Origin: Clostridium sartagoforme AAU1
GTDB lineage: Bacteria > Bacillota > Clostridia > Clostridiales > Clostridiaceae
Direction of reading: 5' to 3'
DNA length: 39,410 bases
NCBI RefSeq assembly: GCF_000401215.1
Contig: NZ_ASRV01000165.1
Span: forward strand, 1-39,410
The notes beneath the pieces are model-generated. The model did not search any database, was not told the DNA's origin, and was given only the letters and a program-made list of their open reading frames with translations. A program made the position numbers and the translations under genes. Shown here one piece after another: positions 18,250 to 26,965 of the stretch. Every line of letters begins with the position of its first letter. The first letter of the stretch is position 1.

Positions 18250-19002
18250 ATGAAGGAAGAAGTATTGCTTAAAGTTAGAAATTTAAAAAAGAGTTATGGA
18301 GAAATAGAAGCATTAAAAGGAATAGATTTAGATGTTAAAAAAGGTGAAGTGGTAGTTGTTTTAGGTCCTTCAGGTTGTGGTAAAAGTACGTTTTTAAGAT
18401 GCTTAAACGGACTAGAAAATATAAAAGAAGGAGAAATAACTTTAAAAGGACATGGAATTTTAGGAAAGGAAGTAGAATTTGAAAAAGTAAGAGGCACAAT
18501 AGGAATGGTTTTTCAAAGCTATGAATTATTTCCTCATATGAATGTTATAAACAACATTCTACTTGGACCAACTAAGGCACAAAATAGAGATAAAGAAGAA
18601 GTCACAAAACAAGCAGATGAACTACTAAAAAGAGTAGGTTTATTTAATAGAAAATTTGCATATCCAAGAGAACTTTCAGGAGGGCAAAAACAAAGGATAG
18701 CAATAGTAAGGGCATTATGTATGAATCCAGAAATAATGCTTTTTGATGAAGTTACAGCAGCATTAGATCCAGAAATGGTTAGAGAAGTACTTTTAGTGTT
18801 ATTAGAATTAGCACAAAATGGAATGACAATGGTTGTTGTTACTCATGAATTAGAGTTTGCAAAACATGTAGCAGATAAAATTGTTTTTATGGAGGAAGGT
18901 ACTATAGTAGAGGTATCAACTCCAGAAGAATTTTTCTCAAATCCAAAAACTGAAAGAGCAAAAAGCTTTTTAGCTTCATTTGATCTATATAAAGAAAAGT
19001 AA
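18250..19002 (+). CDS. Amino-acid ABC transporter ATP-binding protein, likely cysteine
   Basis: A 250-residue cytoplasmic ATPase. It has Walker [10 protein letters not shown] (about 38-46), Q-loop [10 protein letters not shown], signature LSGGQKQR, Walker [14 protein letters not shown] and the switch His in VVTHE. It is full length for the GlnQ/HisP family, and the start follows GGGGG. It lies 9 bases after the second permease and 18 bases before the binding protein. Confidence 0.92.
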   Translation: MKEEVLLKVRNLKKSYGEIEALKGIDLDVKKGEVVVVLGPSGCGKSTFLRCLNGLENIKEGEITLKGHGILGKEVEFEKVRGTIGMVFQSYELFPHMNVINNILLGPTKAQNRDKEEVTKQADELLKRVGLFNRKFAYPRELSGGQKQRIAIVRALCMNPEIMLFDEVTAALDPEMVREVLLVLLELAQNGMTMVVVTHELEFAKHVADKIVFMEEGTIVEVSTPEEFFSNPKTERAKSFLASFDLYKEK

Positions 19003-19020
19003 AAGGAAGGGGCAAATAAA

Positions 19021-19848
19021 ATGAAAAAAATATTATCATTATTATTAACTTTAGTACTAGCATTAGGAGCATTAGTTGGATGTGGAAGTAAAGCAGAAGA
19101 AAGCAAATCAGCAATTGATGAAATTAAAGCAGCAGGAAAAATAAGAATTGGGGTATTTAGTGATAAACCACCATTTGGTTTTGTTGATGAAAAAGGAGTA
19201 AATCAAGGGTATGATGTTTATTTAGCTAAAAGAATCGCCAAAGATTTATTGGGAGATGAAAATAAAGTTGAATTTGTATTAGTTGAAGCAGCTAATAGAG
19301 TTGAATATTTACAATCAAATAAGGTTGATATAATACTAGCTAACTTTACAGTAACACCAGAAAGAAAAGAAAAAGTAGATTTTGCAAATCCTTATATGAA
19401 GGTATCATTAGGAGTAGTATCATCAAATGGAAGTCCTATAAAATCAGTAGATGACTTAAAGGGTAAGAAATTAGTAGTAAATAAAGGAACAACTGCCGAA
19501 ACATATTTTGCAAAAAATTATCCTGATATAGAATTAGTAAAATTTGAACAAAATACAGAAGCATTTGCAGCATTAAAAGATGGAAGAGGAGCAGCTTTAG
19601 CTCATGATAATACTTTACTATTTGCTTGGGCTAGAGAAAATGAAGGATACACAACCTTTATTTCAAGCTTAGGAGATGAAGATGCGATAGCACCTGCAGT
19701 TAAAAAAGGAAATACAGAACTTTTAGATTGGGTTAATAAAGAAATAGATACTCTTACTTCAGAAGGATTCTTTAAGGAAGCTTTTGAAAAAACCTTAGTT
19801 CCAGCTTATGGAGATACAGTAAAACCAGAAGCAGTTATTTTTAATTAA
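19021..19848 (+). CDS. Substrate-binding lipoprotein, CjaA-like (cysteine)
   Basis: A 275-residue family 3 binding protein. The signal peptide ends in the lipobox LVGC with the lipidated Cys at residue 21. The mature protein has IGVFSDKPPFGFVDEKG, YDVYLAKRIAKDL, VDIILANFTVTPERKEKVDF and AALAHDNTLLFAWA. These stretches closely resemble Campylobacter CjaA (Cj0982), a cysteine-binding lipoprotein, from memory. The TGC specifier in the leader agrees. It is the last gene of the operon. No clear terminator follows within 60 bases. Confidence 0.88.
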   Translation: MKKILSLLLTLVLALGALVGCGSKAEESKSAIDEIKAAGKIRIGVFSDKPPFGFVDEKGVNQGYDVYLAKRIAKDLLGDENKVEFVLVEAANRVEYLQSNKVDIILANFTVTPERKEKVDFANPYMKVSLGVVSSNGSPIKSVDDLKGKKLVVNKGTTAETYFAKNYPDIELVKFEQNTEAFAALKDGRGAALAHDNTLLFAWARENEGYTTFISSLGDEDAIAPAVKKGNTELLDWVNKEIDTLTSEGFFKEAFEKTLVPAYGDTVKPEAVIFN

Positions 19849-19912
19849 AAGCAAAGAAGAGAGAGTTTTTGTAAAAAAAATGATATAGTAATTAATAGAA
19901 AAAAGGATAGGT

Positions 19913-20052
19913 ATGATTAAATTTGGAATTATATCTGTCTTTTTTGAGAACTATCAAAAACAGCTTATAGAGATGCTTTCTTAAATTGGAGTTTTATATT
20001 TTTATCAGTAGTATTAGTTAAGGCTATTATTAAAAAATATATAAAAAAATAA
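19913..20052 (+). pseudogene. Small membrane-protein gene with apparent frameshift
   Basis: ATG 19913 follows AAAAGGA and opens a 23-codon frame. One extra A in the five-A run at 19956-19960 would extend it to a 46-residue protein with a C-terminal hydrophobic helix and a Lys-rich end (KKYIKK). The repaired sequence is coherent, with a soluble N-terminus followed by WSFIFLSVVLVKAII, but no family is recognised. The evidence is weak: it may be a real small protein with a sequencing error, or chance. It occupies most of the 300-base gap 19849-20150. Confidence 0.3.
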
Positions 20053-20150
20053 ATTAAATATAATGCTATTAAATTTCATTCAAGAAACTTGTCATCATTA
20101 TGATTATGAACTAATAATATATAATAATAACATTTTTATAGGAGAGTTAT

Positions 20151-20741
20151 ATGGCTAGAACTTATTCTTATTCAGCAGATTTTGATTCTGAAACTGAAGA
20201 ACTTTTTAAGGAAGCTGTTTTTCTTGGTGAAGGTCATAATGGTATTGTTTATGAACTACCTGATAATAAAGCAATAAAGATATTTCAAGAGGCAAAATGT
20301 TGCAGGGAAGAAGGAGATATACTTAAAAAAGTAAGTAGGTCAAAGTATTTTCCTAAGATATATAATACAGGCAAGTTCTATATAGTAAGAGATAAGGTTG
20401 AGGGACATAGGTTAGATCATTATATTAAGAAAAAAGGTTTTAATTATGAAATCGCAGAGAATCTATATTATTTGATAGAGGAATTTAAAAAACTTGAATT
20501 TACTAAGTTAGATGCTAGATGCAGAGATATTTACATAACAAATGATAATAAAGTTATGGTAATAGATCCAAAGCAATGCTATAAGAGAAAGGTAAATTAT
20601 CCAAGGCATCTTATGAAGGGACTTTATAAAGTTGGAGTACTAGAAAGCTTTATTGAAGACATTAGGCAAATAAATAAGAAGGTAGCTAATGAGTGGGAAA
20701 AGAAATTTCAACAATATGCTCAAAATAATGATTTAGAATAA
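20151..20741 (+). CDS. Small protein-kinase-like protein
   Basis: A 196-residue protein with the N-lobe signs of a protein kinase: a glycine-rich loop GEGHNGIVYE (26-35), the ATP-binding Lys K43 in AIKIF, and a helix-C Glu near 53. LDARCRDIYI occupies the catalytic-loop position, and IDPKQCY stands where DFG would be. The C-lobe is much shorter than in a full kinase, as in Kdo/RIO-like or regulatory kinase-fold proteins of clostridia. Whether it phosphorylates protein, a small molecule or nothing is open. ATG 20151 follows ATAGGAGAG. It stands alone and is closed by a terminator. Confidence 0.7.
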   Translation: MARTYSYSADFDSETEELFKEAVFLGEGHNGIVYELPDNKAIKIFQEAKCCREEGDILKKVSRSKYFPKIYNTGKFYIVRDKVEGHRLDHYIKKKGFNYEIAENLYYLIEEFKKLEFTKLDARCRDIYITNDNKVMVIDPKQCYKRKVNYPRHLMKGLYKVGVLESFIEDIRQINKKVANEWEKKFQQYAQNNDLE

Positions 20742-20772
20742 AGTTATACAAATATTTTATTTAGTGAGATAT

Positions 20773-20826
20773 AACCTATAAAATGAATTGAAATAAAACA
20801 ATTCATCTTACAGGTTATTTTTTATT
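20773..20826 (+). terminator. Rho-independent terminator after the kinase-like gene
   Basis: An 18-base stem (20773-20790 with 20799-20816, allowing two G-U pairs) is followed by ATTTTTTATT. The rest of the 336-base gap to enolase holds the eno promoter and a long leader. Confidence 0.9.
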
Positions 20827-20880
20827 CTTTGGGGAATTATAAAAAGTTTCTAGTTAAATGTATACATAAGTAAAAACATA

Positions 20881-20908
20881 TTGAAAAATATGGACAAAGT
20901 GGTATAAT
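20881..20908 (+). promoter_or_regulatory. Probable eno promoter
   Basis: TTGAAA (20881-20886), 16 bases and TATAAT (20903-20908) lie 170 bases before the enolase ATG, leaving an untranslated leader of about 160 bases. I see no riboswitch class in that leader. Confidence 0.6.
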
Positions 20909-21023
20909 AATATTGAAAATGTGATAATGATTATTATTTGCTAAAAAATGTTATTTGGTCCTATAAAGGTCTATACGAAATCACATTAATGAATAATTTT
21001 ATTGGTGAATGAAATAATAATAA

Positions 21024-22373
<1,350 letters not shown>

Positions 22374-22388
22374 GTAAAAAACTATTAA

Positions 22389-22420
22389 TAAGGATAAGTA
22401 AAAAGCTTATCCTTATTTTT
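22389..22420 (+). terminator. Rho-independent terminator after eno
   Basis: TAAGGATAAG (22389-22398) pairs with CTTATCCTTA (22406-22415), and five Ts follow. Confidence 0.9.
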
Positions 22421-22527
22421 GTATAAAGGTATTAATTTGTAATTATCCCCTTGTAATATAGGATTTAATATGTTAAGATATCCTTATCTAAATACGACCG
22501 TTTTAAGTTACCATGGGAGGTATAGTT

Positions 22528-22758
22528 ATGAAGAATTTTTTATTAGCTTTAGAAGCAATACTAGGAATAGCAATTATAATATCAGTATTACTGCAACCAA
22601 GTAAAACAGATGCATTAAGTGGATTAATTCAAGGAAGTAAAAATGAAACTTTCTTTTCAAAGAATAAGGCAAGAACTAAGGAAGCCATGCTAGTGAAAGT
22701 AACAATTATTACTATGACTTTATTTGCTGTGAATACAATAACATTATCTTTAATATAA
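22528..22758 (+). CDS. secG: Protein translocase subunit SecG
   Basis: A 76-residue membrane protein of the SecYEG channel. It has two hydrophobic helices (about 3-23 and 54-75) joined by the SecG-type loop LLQPSKTDALSGLIQG, followed by a basic stretch. I start it at ATG 22528, 7 bases after GGGAGG; an in-frame ATG at 22513 overlaps that ribosome site. The position between eno and rnr is the usual clostridial order. A terminator follows at 22771. Confidence 0.92.
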   Translation: MKNFLLALEAILGIAIIISVLLQPSKTDALSGLIQGSKNETFFSKNKARTKEAMLVKVTIITMTLFAVNTITLSLI

Positions 22759-22770
22759 TGTTATAAGAAG

Positions 22771-22798
22771 GGGCTGCTGTTTAATTAGTAGCTCTTTT
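22771..22798 (+). terminator. Rho-independent terminator after secG
   Basis: GGGCTGCT (22771-22778) pairs with AGTAGCTC (22787-22794), with two G-U pairs, and four Ts follow. Confidence 0.75.
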
Positions 22799-22823
22799 AT
22801 ATTATAAAATTAGGAGTGATTTT

Positions 22824-23201
22824 ATGGGTATATTCAATGGACTAATGGGAAATGCATCAGAAGTTAATTTAAGTTCTTTATCAAAAGAGTATGAAAAAAT
22901 ACTAACATCAACAGAAACTATAGAAAAGGCCTATAAACTAGTAAGAGATATGTTTATCTTTACCAATAAAAGGTTACTTTTAGTTGATAAACAAGGTATG
23001 ACAGGAAAGAAAACAGAATACCATTCAATTCCTTACAAATCAATAACTCACTTTAGTATTGAAACAGCAGGACATTTTGATTTAGATGCAGAATTAAAAA
23101 TATGGATTTCTGGAACGGCTCTTCCAATAGAAAAACAATTTAATAGTAGCCTAAATATTTATGAGCTACAAACTGTACTAGCAGAATACTGCCTAAGATA
23201 A
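22824..23201 (+). CDS. Bacterial PH-domain protein
   Basis: A 125-residue single-domain protein of the bacterial PH type (bPH_1, DUF1696-like). The core pattern is RDMFIFTNKRLLLVDKQGMTGKKTEYHSI, followed by ITHFSIETAGHFDLDAELKIWISG and a final helix. The function of these small cytoplasmic proteins is not established. ATG 22824 follows TAGGAGTG. It stands between secG and rnr and is not part of the usual core cluster. Confidence 0.85.
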   Translation: MGIFNGLMGNASEVNLSSLSKEYEKILTSTETIEKAYKLVRDMFIFTNKRLLLVDKQGMTGKKTEYHSIPYKSITHFSIETAGHFDLDAELKIWISGTALPIEKQFNSSLNIYELQTVLAEYCLR

Positions 23202-23513
23202 TTCAAGCGAACTGAATTATAGGAAAGAATGAAAAAGTGAAAGAGTGAAAAGTTGAGGAAATAATTCACTTTCACTGAGTTGTTATAAAGAGTTTTTGGT
23301 AGAATAAATCTACAAAGTCGCAATGGATAAATTTATAATTTATAGTGTTAATGGGCAATTGGCAATGTGGGTTGTTAATTGTCTGTTTTTTTGATTAAAT
23401 ATATATTGGTAAATAAAACATTTGGAGGGAAATTAGTGAATTCAATGGGCAAATGCCTTTAAGTTGTGTAATATAAAAGTAAGTTGGTTAAAATATAAAG
23501 TGTGGTAAGTTGT
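23202..23513. other. Intergenic region with short degenerate repeats
   Basis: No gene is seen here. Just after the PH gene, AATTCA...TGAATT (23200-23218) is a small inverted repeat. At 23235-23278, AGTGAAA-type units are followed by the inverse TTCACTTTCACT. At 23353-23367, GGCAATT is followed by GGCAATG, seven bases apart. These resemble the 7-base units of the better-formed element that begins at 23514. Confidence 0.45.
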
Positions 23514-23672
23514 AAAGCAATTTTGCTCAGTTCACAGTTGAATATAAAACTATTTTGTAGTTTTAAAAAATAAATTATATAAACTCTTTCATAGCTTATA
23601 TATGGATTTTTTAATTCAGCTTTGCTTAAATTATTTTAATAACTGTGAACTGTGCCTTGTGAACTGTGCACT
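23514..23672 (+). repeat. Composite heptamer-repeat element A
   Basis: The element starts with a hairpin-like AAAGCAATTTTGCTC and AGTTCAC (23529). A hairpin AAAACTA-TTTTG-TAGTTTT (23546-23564) follows, then an AT-rich spacer. A block at 23611-23640 contains AATTCAGC-TTT-GCT. The element ends with 7-base units of ACTGTGA type (23642-23672). The same modules in reverse order and on the opposite strand make up the element at 28874-29056, so the two are copies in opposite orientations. Element A ends 13 bases before the rnr ribosome site. An rnr start earlier than 23701 would run through the repeat. Confidence 0.7.
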
Positions 23673-23700
23673 AAAAAATAGTATGGAGGAAATAATATAT

Positions 23701-25929
23701 ATGGGAGTTAAACAAACATTATTAAGTTTTATGAGGGAAGAAGCATATAGACCAATGGATATACAAGAATTGGTTTCTGTATTTGATATAAATCCTGATG
23801 AATATAAATCTTTTAAAAAAGTATTAAAATCAATGGAAAAAGAAGGGGTAATAGTTAGAACTAAGAAGGATAAATTTGGTGTTCCAGAAAGACTTGGATT
23901 AATTACAGGTAAATTAGAAGTTCATCAAAAAGGTTTTGGATTTTTATTGCCAGATACAGAAGGAGAAAAGGATGTTTTCATTCCTAGCTCATCTATGAAG
24001 GGTGCAATGAATGGAGATAGAGTTTTAGTTCAAATAACAAGAGAAGATTTAAATGGTAAGAAAAGAGAAGGTGAAGTACAAGAAGTACTAGAAAGAGCAA
24101 ATAATAAAGTTATAGGCGTATATGAGGATAGTAAGAATTTTGGTTTTGTAGTTCCAGAAGATACAAGATTAAATCAAGATATATTTGTATCTAAAAAGGA
24201 TAGAAATGGAGCACAAGATGGAGATGTAGTAATCTGTGAAATAGTTAAATGGGGAGATAAAAGAAGAAGTCCTGAAGGAATAGTTAAAGAAGTTTTAGGT
24301 AAAAAGGGAGATAAAGGACTAGATATTCTTACAATAATTAAGAAATATGGTCTACCAGAAGAATTCCCGGAAAAGGTTTTAAGCTATGCAGAAAATATTG
24401 AGGAAAAAATAGAAGATAAGGAATATGCAAGAAGAAAAGATCTTAGAAATTTAAGAATGGTAACAATAGATGGAGAAGATGCTAAAGATTTAGATGATGC
24501 TGTTTCAATAGAAAGACTTAATAATGGCAAATTTAGATTAGGAGTTCATATTGCGGATGTAACTCATTATGTAAGAGAAAAGAATCCTCTAGATAAAGAA
24601 GCTTTAAAAAGAGGAACTTCAGTATATTTGATAGATAGGGTTATCCCAATGCTTCCTAGAAAATTATCAAATGGTATTTGTTCATTAAATCCTAAGGTAG
24701 ATAGATTAGCTTTGAGCTGCTTCATGGTTATTGATAAGAGTGGAAAAGTTATTCAACATGAAATAGAAGAAACAGTTATAAAAACTAGTGAAAGAATGAC
24801 TTATACAGATGTAACAAAAATTTTAGAAAATAATGATGAAGAGCTTATAAAAAGATATGATTATTTAGTAGATGATTTTAAAGCTATGGAAGAACTATGT
24901 ATTATTCTTCGTGAAAAAAGAATGAAGAGGGGAGCTATAGATTTTAACTTTGAAGAATCAAAAATAATTTTAAATGATCTAGGAAAGCCAATAGATATTA
25001 AGCCTTATGATAGAGCAATTGCAAATAGAATAATAGAAGAATTTATGCTTGTATGTAATGAAACAATAGCTGAGCATATGTTCTGGACTAATTTACCGTT
25101 TGTATATAGAATTCATGAAGAACCAGATGAAGAAAAATTAGAAAAGTTTAAAGAGTTTGTATATAACTTAGGTTATGTAGTAAGATGGGGTCAAGAAGCT
25201 CATCCAAGAGCTCTTCAAGATATATTAGAAAAAGTAAAGGGCAAAAAAGAAGAAACAGTAGTAAGTACACTTTTACTACGTTCAATGATGCAAGCTAAAT
25301 ATTCTCCAGAATGTGTAGGACACTTTGGGCTTGCAGCTAAGTACTATTGTCACTTTACATCACCAATAAGAAGATATCCAGATCTTCAAATTCATAGAAT
25401 CATAAAGGAACAATTAAATGGAAAAATAGATGAAAAGAGAGCTGGAAGATTAACAAATATTGTTGAAATAGCATCAAAACAATCATCAGAAATGGAAAGA
25501 TTAGCACAAGAAGCAGAAAGAGAAGTAGATGATTTAAAGAAAGCAGAATACATGCAAGAAAGAATTGGAGAAGAATTCTCAGCAATTATATCATCTGTTA
25601 CATCTTTTGGGTTGTTTGCAGAGCTTCCGAATACAATAGAAGGATTAATTCACATAACAGCTTTAGATGACGATTACTATATTTACGATGAAGCTCATTT
25701 ATGTTTAATTGGTGAAAGAACTAAAAAGATATACAGATTAGGGGATGAAGTTAAAGTAAAATGTACTAGAGTTGACATTGATAATAGAGAGGTTTACTTT
25801 GATTTAGTAGAAGAAGAACCTAAAAAAGAAATAATACCTAGCGAAAAGCTTAGCGAAAAGATTCAAGAAGTAAAAGAAGAAATGAAAAGTGAATTAATAG
25901 AAGAAGATAACAGCACTGAAGAACTGTAA
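23701..25929 (+). CDS. rnr: Ribonuclease R
   Basis: A 742-residue 3'-5' exoribonuclease. The order is an N-terminal winged helix (about 1-65), cold-shock RNA-binding domains (about 70-215), the RNB catalytic domain (about 240-570) and an S1 domain (about 620-705), then an acidic and Lys-rich tail. The magnesium-binding Asp cluster is in TIDGEDAKDLDDAVS, and HFTSPIRRYPDL is the RNB signature. I start it at ATG 23701 behind GGAGGA. An in-frame ATG at 23602 would add 33 residues encoded by repeat element A and is unlikely. It acts with SmpB and tmRNA in ribosome rescue and RNA turnover, and smpB follows it. Confidence 0.95.
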   Translation: MGVKQTLLSFMREEAYRPMDIQELVSVFDINPDEYKSFKKVLKSMEKEGVIVRTKKDKFGVPERLGLITGKLEVHQKGFGFLLPDTEGEKDVFIPSSSMKGAMNGDRVLVQITREDLNGKKREGEVQEVLERANNKVIGVYEDSKNFGFVVPEDTRLNQDIFVSKKDRNGAQDGDVVICEIVKWGDKRRSPEGIVKEVLGKKGDKGLDILTIIKKYGLPEEFPEKVLSYAENIEEKIEDKEYARRKDLRNLRMVTIDGEDAKDLDDAVSIERLNNGKFRLGVHIADVTHYVREKNPLDKEALKRGTSVYLIDRVIPMLPRKLSNGICSLNPKVDRLALSCFMVIDKSGKVIQHEIEETVIKTSERMTYTDVTKILENNDEELIKRYDYLVDDFKAMEELCIILREKRMKRGAIDFNFEESKIILNDLGKPIDIKPYDRAIANRIIEEFMLVCNETIAEHMFWTNLPFVYRIHEEPDEEKLEKFKEFVYNLGYVVRWGQEAHPRALQDILEKVKGKKEETVVSTLLLRSMMQAKYSPECVGHFGLAAKYYCHFTSPIRRYPDLQIHRIIKEQLNGKIDEKRAGRLTNIVEIASKQSSEMERLAQEAEREVDDLKKAEYMQERIGEEFSAIISSVTSFGLFAELPNTIEGLIHITALDDDYYIYDEAHLCLIGERTKKIYRLGDEVKVKCTRVDIDNREVYFDLVEEEPKKEIIPSEKLSEKIQEVKEEMKSELIEEDNSTEEL

Positions 25930-25936
25930 AAAATGA

Positions 25937-26202
25937 AAAGCATTTTTACTCAGTTCACGGTGCACAATTCACAGTTCACAGTTTTTTAAAAAAGTAACAG
26001 GTGTCAGGGAGCAGGTAACAAGTATTAGATTTTTTAGAGCAAAATAATTACTAGATATATAAGGAAAATCTTAATTTCTTCCTTAATTTTTAATTAGAGT
26101 TTAAACTTAATACTTGTTAGCTGATACCTGTTCCCTACCAAATGAAAACAACTGTGAATTGTGCACTGTAAACTGTGAACTAAAGAAATTGCTTCGCAAT
26201 TT
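25937..26202. repeat. Nested inverted heptamer-repeat element B
   Basis: The outer arms are 7-base units of GTTCACA/GTGCACA type at 25952-25983 and their inverse at 26150-26181. The inner arms are GTAACAG-type units (about 25994-26027) and their inverse (about 26106-26136). The ends carry small hairpins: AAAGCATTTTTACTC (25937-25951), which differs at two positions from the matching piece of element A, and AAATTGC-TTC-GCAATTT (26186-26202). The element fills the rnr-smpB gap almost completely, starting 8 bases after the rnr stop. The transcript could fold into one long stem. Confidence 0.7.
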
Positions 26203-26250
26203 ATATCAATTCTGTTATACTTAAAGAAAAATAAGATGAGTGGTGAGAGT

Positions 26251-26721
26251 ATGGTAAGAAAGAAAAATAGTAATACGCTAGCTGAAAATAGAAAAGCTAG
26301 GCATGATTATTTTGTGGAAGAAACTATAGAAGCGGGGATAGCTTTAGTTGGTACAGAAGTTAAATCAATAAGAGCAGGAAAATGTAACTTAAAAGAATCT
26401 TATGCAGATGTAGAAAATGGTGAAATTACTATAAAAGGTATGCACATAAGTCCTTATGAACAAGGTAATATTTTTAATGTAGATCCATTAAGAGAAAGAA
26501 AGCTTTTACTTCATAAAGAGCAAATATCAAGATTTGCAGGGCTTGTATCACAACAAGGTTTTACTTTAGTGCCATTATCATTATATTTGAAAAATGGTAA
26601 AGTAAAGGTTGCACTTGGCCTTTGTAGAGGTAAAAAGAATTATGATAAGAGAGATTCTATGTTAGAAAAAGCTCATAAAAGAGATATAGAAAGACAATTA
26701 AAGAATTCTACAAGATATTAA
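26251..26721 (+). CDS. smpB: SsrA-binding protein SmpB
   Basis: A 156-residue RNA-binding protein that delivers tmRNA to stalled ribosomes. Typical motifs are [14 protein letters not shown] at the N-terminus, [17 protein letters not shown], the C-terminal [15 protein letters not shown] and a basic tail ending near ERQLKN. I prefer ATG 26251 (MVRKKN) after GGTGAG over an in-frame ATG 15 bases earlier. No tmRNA gene is seen in the 240 bases downstream. A strong terminator follows at 26829. Confidence 0.95.
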   Translation: MVRKKNSNTLAENRKARHDYFVEETIEAGIALVGTEVKSIRAGKCNLKESYADVENGEITIKGMHISPYEQGNIFNVDPLRERKLLLHKEQISRFAGLVSQQGFTLVPLSLYLKNGKVKVALGLCRGKKNYDKRDSMLEKAHKRDIERQLKNSTRY

Positions 26722-26828
26722 AATTAAAAATTATATAAAAGCAATAAATATTTAAAATTAGTTAAACTTATTTGAAGTCTATTCTATTTAAGAAAAGTTA
26801 ATAGTTCAATAACGTGAACTTATATGTA

Positions 26829-26876
26829 TAAAACTATAATCTATAAATTTAAAAATAGATTATAGTTTTATTTATT
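26829..26876 (+). terminator. Rho-independent terminator after smpB
   Basis: Perfect 16-base stem, 26829-26844 with 26855-26870, followed by TTTATTT. The stem is AT-rich but long. Confidence 0.85.
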
Positions 26877-26965
26877 TGTAGAAAAATTATCAATCTAATA
26901 GTAAACTTATATTATAGGCATAAACAGACATAGATATTAATATAAAAAGGCTAAGGGGTATGGGT

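Noticed and set aside
23602-23700. Earlier start for rnr adding 33 residues
   Set aside because: The extra residues are encoded by repeat element A, and the ATG at 23701 has a good GGAGGA ribosome site and begins the normal RNase R N-terminus.
26722-26965. tmRNA (ssrA) gene downstream of smpB
   Set aside because: The gap is AT-rich with only a terminator; no tRNA-like ends or tag-coding frame are visible.
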